From positions 54,484 through 104,188 of the forward strand of contig SMOI01000097.1 in NCBI GenBank assembly GCA_008000375.1: DNA of 49,705 nucleotides, in the 5' to 3' direction. The DNA comes from Poteriospumella lacustris. Lineage: Eukaryota; Sar; Chrysophyceae; Chromulinales; Dinobryaceae. The position numbers and the translations under genes were made by a program. Shown here one piece after another: positions 49,098 to 49,705 of the stretch; position 1 is the first letter of the stretch; each line of letters begins with the position of its first letter. The notes beneath the pieces are model-generated. The model was not told the DNA's origin and did not search any database. It was given only the letters and a program-made list of their open reading frames with translations.

Positions 49098-49681
49098 TTA
49101 ACCCCGTAGAGAGTCTACCACGCGTTGTAGGTTGCGATGCCGATTGCAGAACACGAAATAGAGCAGCGGGTACATCACATAGTCGACGAACGGGACGTAG
49201 CTGGTGATGGTCAAGGTGTCGGTGATGGTGAAGCTTTCCGTCCCATCCTTCTCCACACACGACCCTAATTGTCGCTCGTGACGCCAGAGCCGATATGTCA
49301 ACGCGGTATGGGACACCTCCACGAATCCGGTGGCGGAGATCTGTTGAATGCCCACGTAGTGCCAATCGAACGGAACGACGCCGAACAACAGCAAGGTACT
49401 CGTGAACGAAGGCACGATTTCTACATACAACGAGAACCTTCATCATATCTCATAGAGGGCGACGCATGGTGGATGATCGTTGTACCTGAGGCAGTCGTTT
49501 GTTGGCGCATTCGCTCTTCCGTAAACGCCCGTAAGTCTTTGGCATCGACAGGATACGTCATCCGAACAAAGGGACTCAACTCTTGATTGACATGATCCAT
49601 ATCGGAGAGAAGCTTGGTGATTTTCTCCGTGGTCAAGGAACTTGAAGATGGGATCGTCGACCTGACGGTGAATGTCGGCAT
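49098..49681 (-). CDS. SRPBCC-fold (START/cyclase-like) ligand-binding protein, two exons
   Basis: Exon 1 49681-49486 and exon 2 49420-49098 join by a 65-nt intron to 172 residues plus stop. The N-terminus VRSTIPSSSSLTTEKITKLL then SDMDHVNQELSPFV matches the opening of SRPBCC proteins (x-x-T-I-P-A-S-x-x-x-V-W-x-x-x-S-D-x-x-x-x-x-x-L-S-P-F-V). The middle YVGIQQISATGFVEVSHTAL and YRLWRHERQLG, then FTITDTLTITS and the ending FVFCNRHRNLQRVVDSLRG match the beta-strand pattern and the long C-terminal helix with the R-H-R-x-L-x-R signature. Family members bind lipids, hormones or polyketides in a hydrophobic pocket. No signal peptide; probably cytosolic. ATG at 49679-49681 fits the expected domain start, but an upstream exon beyond the window cannot be excluded. 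The assignment is by pattern, not by search. Confidence 0.6.
49421..49485 (-). other. Deduced 65-nt intron of the SRPBCC gene
   Basis: TCAG|GTACAA donor and TGTAG|AAATC acceptor on the minus strand. It joins the two frames through a G|AA codon and removes the in-frame TAG at 49421-49423. Confidence 0.6.
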
Positions 49682-49705
49682 CTCTTGTTGTTCTTCTTCT
49701 GTTCT

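Overview
The window comes from a microbial eukaryote, most likely a stramenopile (oomycete-like); a chytrid or another zoosporic lineage is not excluded. The grounds are: a Crinkler (CRN)-like P-loop NTPase gene; a giant secreted/membrane gene with about 1,600 residues of P-[ST]-x-Q repeats; Copia, chromodomain Ty3/gypsy, Tc1/mariner, Harbinger and Mutator-like DNA; and short GT-AG introns (64, 65 and 71 nt deduced here). I see no operons, bacterial signals, CRISPR array, rRNA or convincing functional tRNA. The lineage is inference from gene content.

Layout. Bases 1-1308 (+) are the 3' end of a multi-transmembrane gene cut by the window edge, followed by a diverged third copy of its tail (1312-1920). 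The same gene is present complete and in opposite orientation at 34974-45173 (-): signal peptide, FG-GAP-like repeats, the P-[ST]-x-Q stalk, a Cys-rich GPS-like juxtamembrane segment, at least seven membrane helices arranged like polycystin-1, and an acidic Ser-rich tail. The two copies flank about 33 kb of repeat-rich DNA as a large inverted duplication.

Between them lie: Copia remnants (4.5, 6, 8.5-9.5, 10.5, 11.3-13, 13.8-14.2, 16.3-16.7 and 31-31.9 kb); a P-loop NTPase pseudogene (6.6-7.9 kb); an internally deleted Tc1/mariner transposase (9.6-10.2 kb); a 378-bp Mutator-type MITE with an 11-bp target-site duplication (15.2-15.6 kb); a young, nearly intact Ty3/gypsy chromovirus (17,942-24,262) with 140-bp LTRs, GCAT target-site duplication and one in-frame amber codon inside the integrase zinc finger; a broken Harbinger transposase with a companion reading frame (26.7-29.2 kb); and a new-looking dispersed repeat of about 0.1-0.28 kb in four copies with tRNA-like A and B boxes on the minus strand.

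The right end returns to genes: a two-exon CRN-like NTPase gene (45800-48621, +), divergent from the giant gene across a 626-bp spacer, and a two-exon SRPBCC-type lipid/ligand-binding protein (49098-49681, -). The left and right ends thus carry candidate surface and secreted-effector genes, and the middle is a transposon graveyard with one recent insertion.
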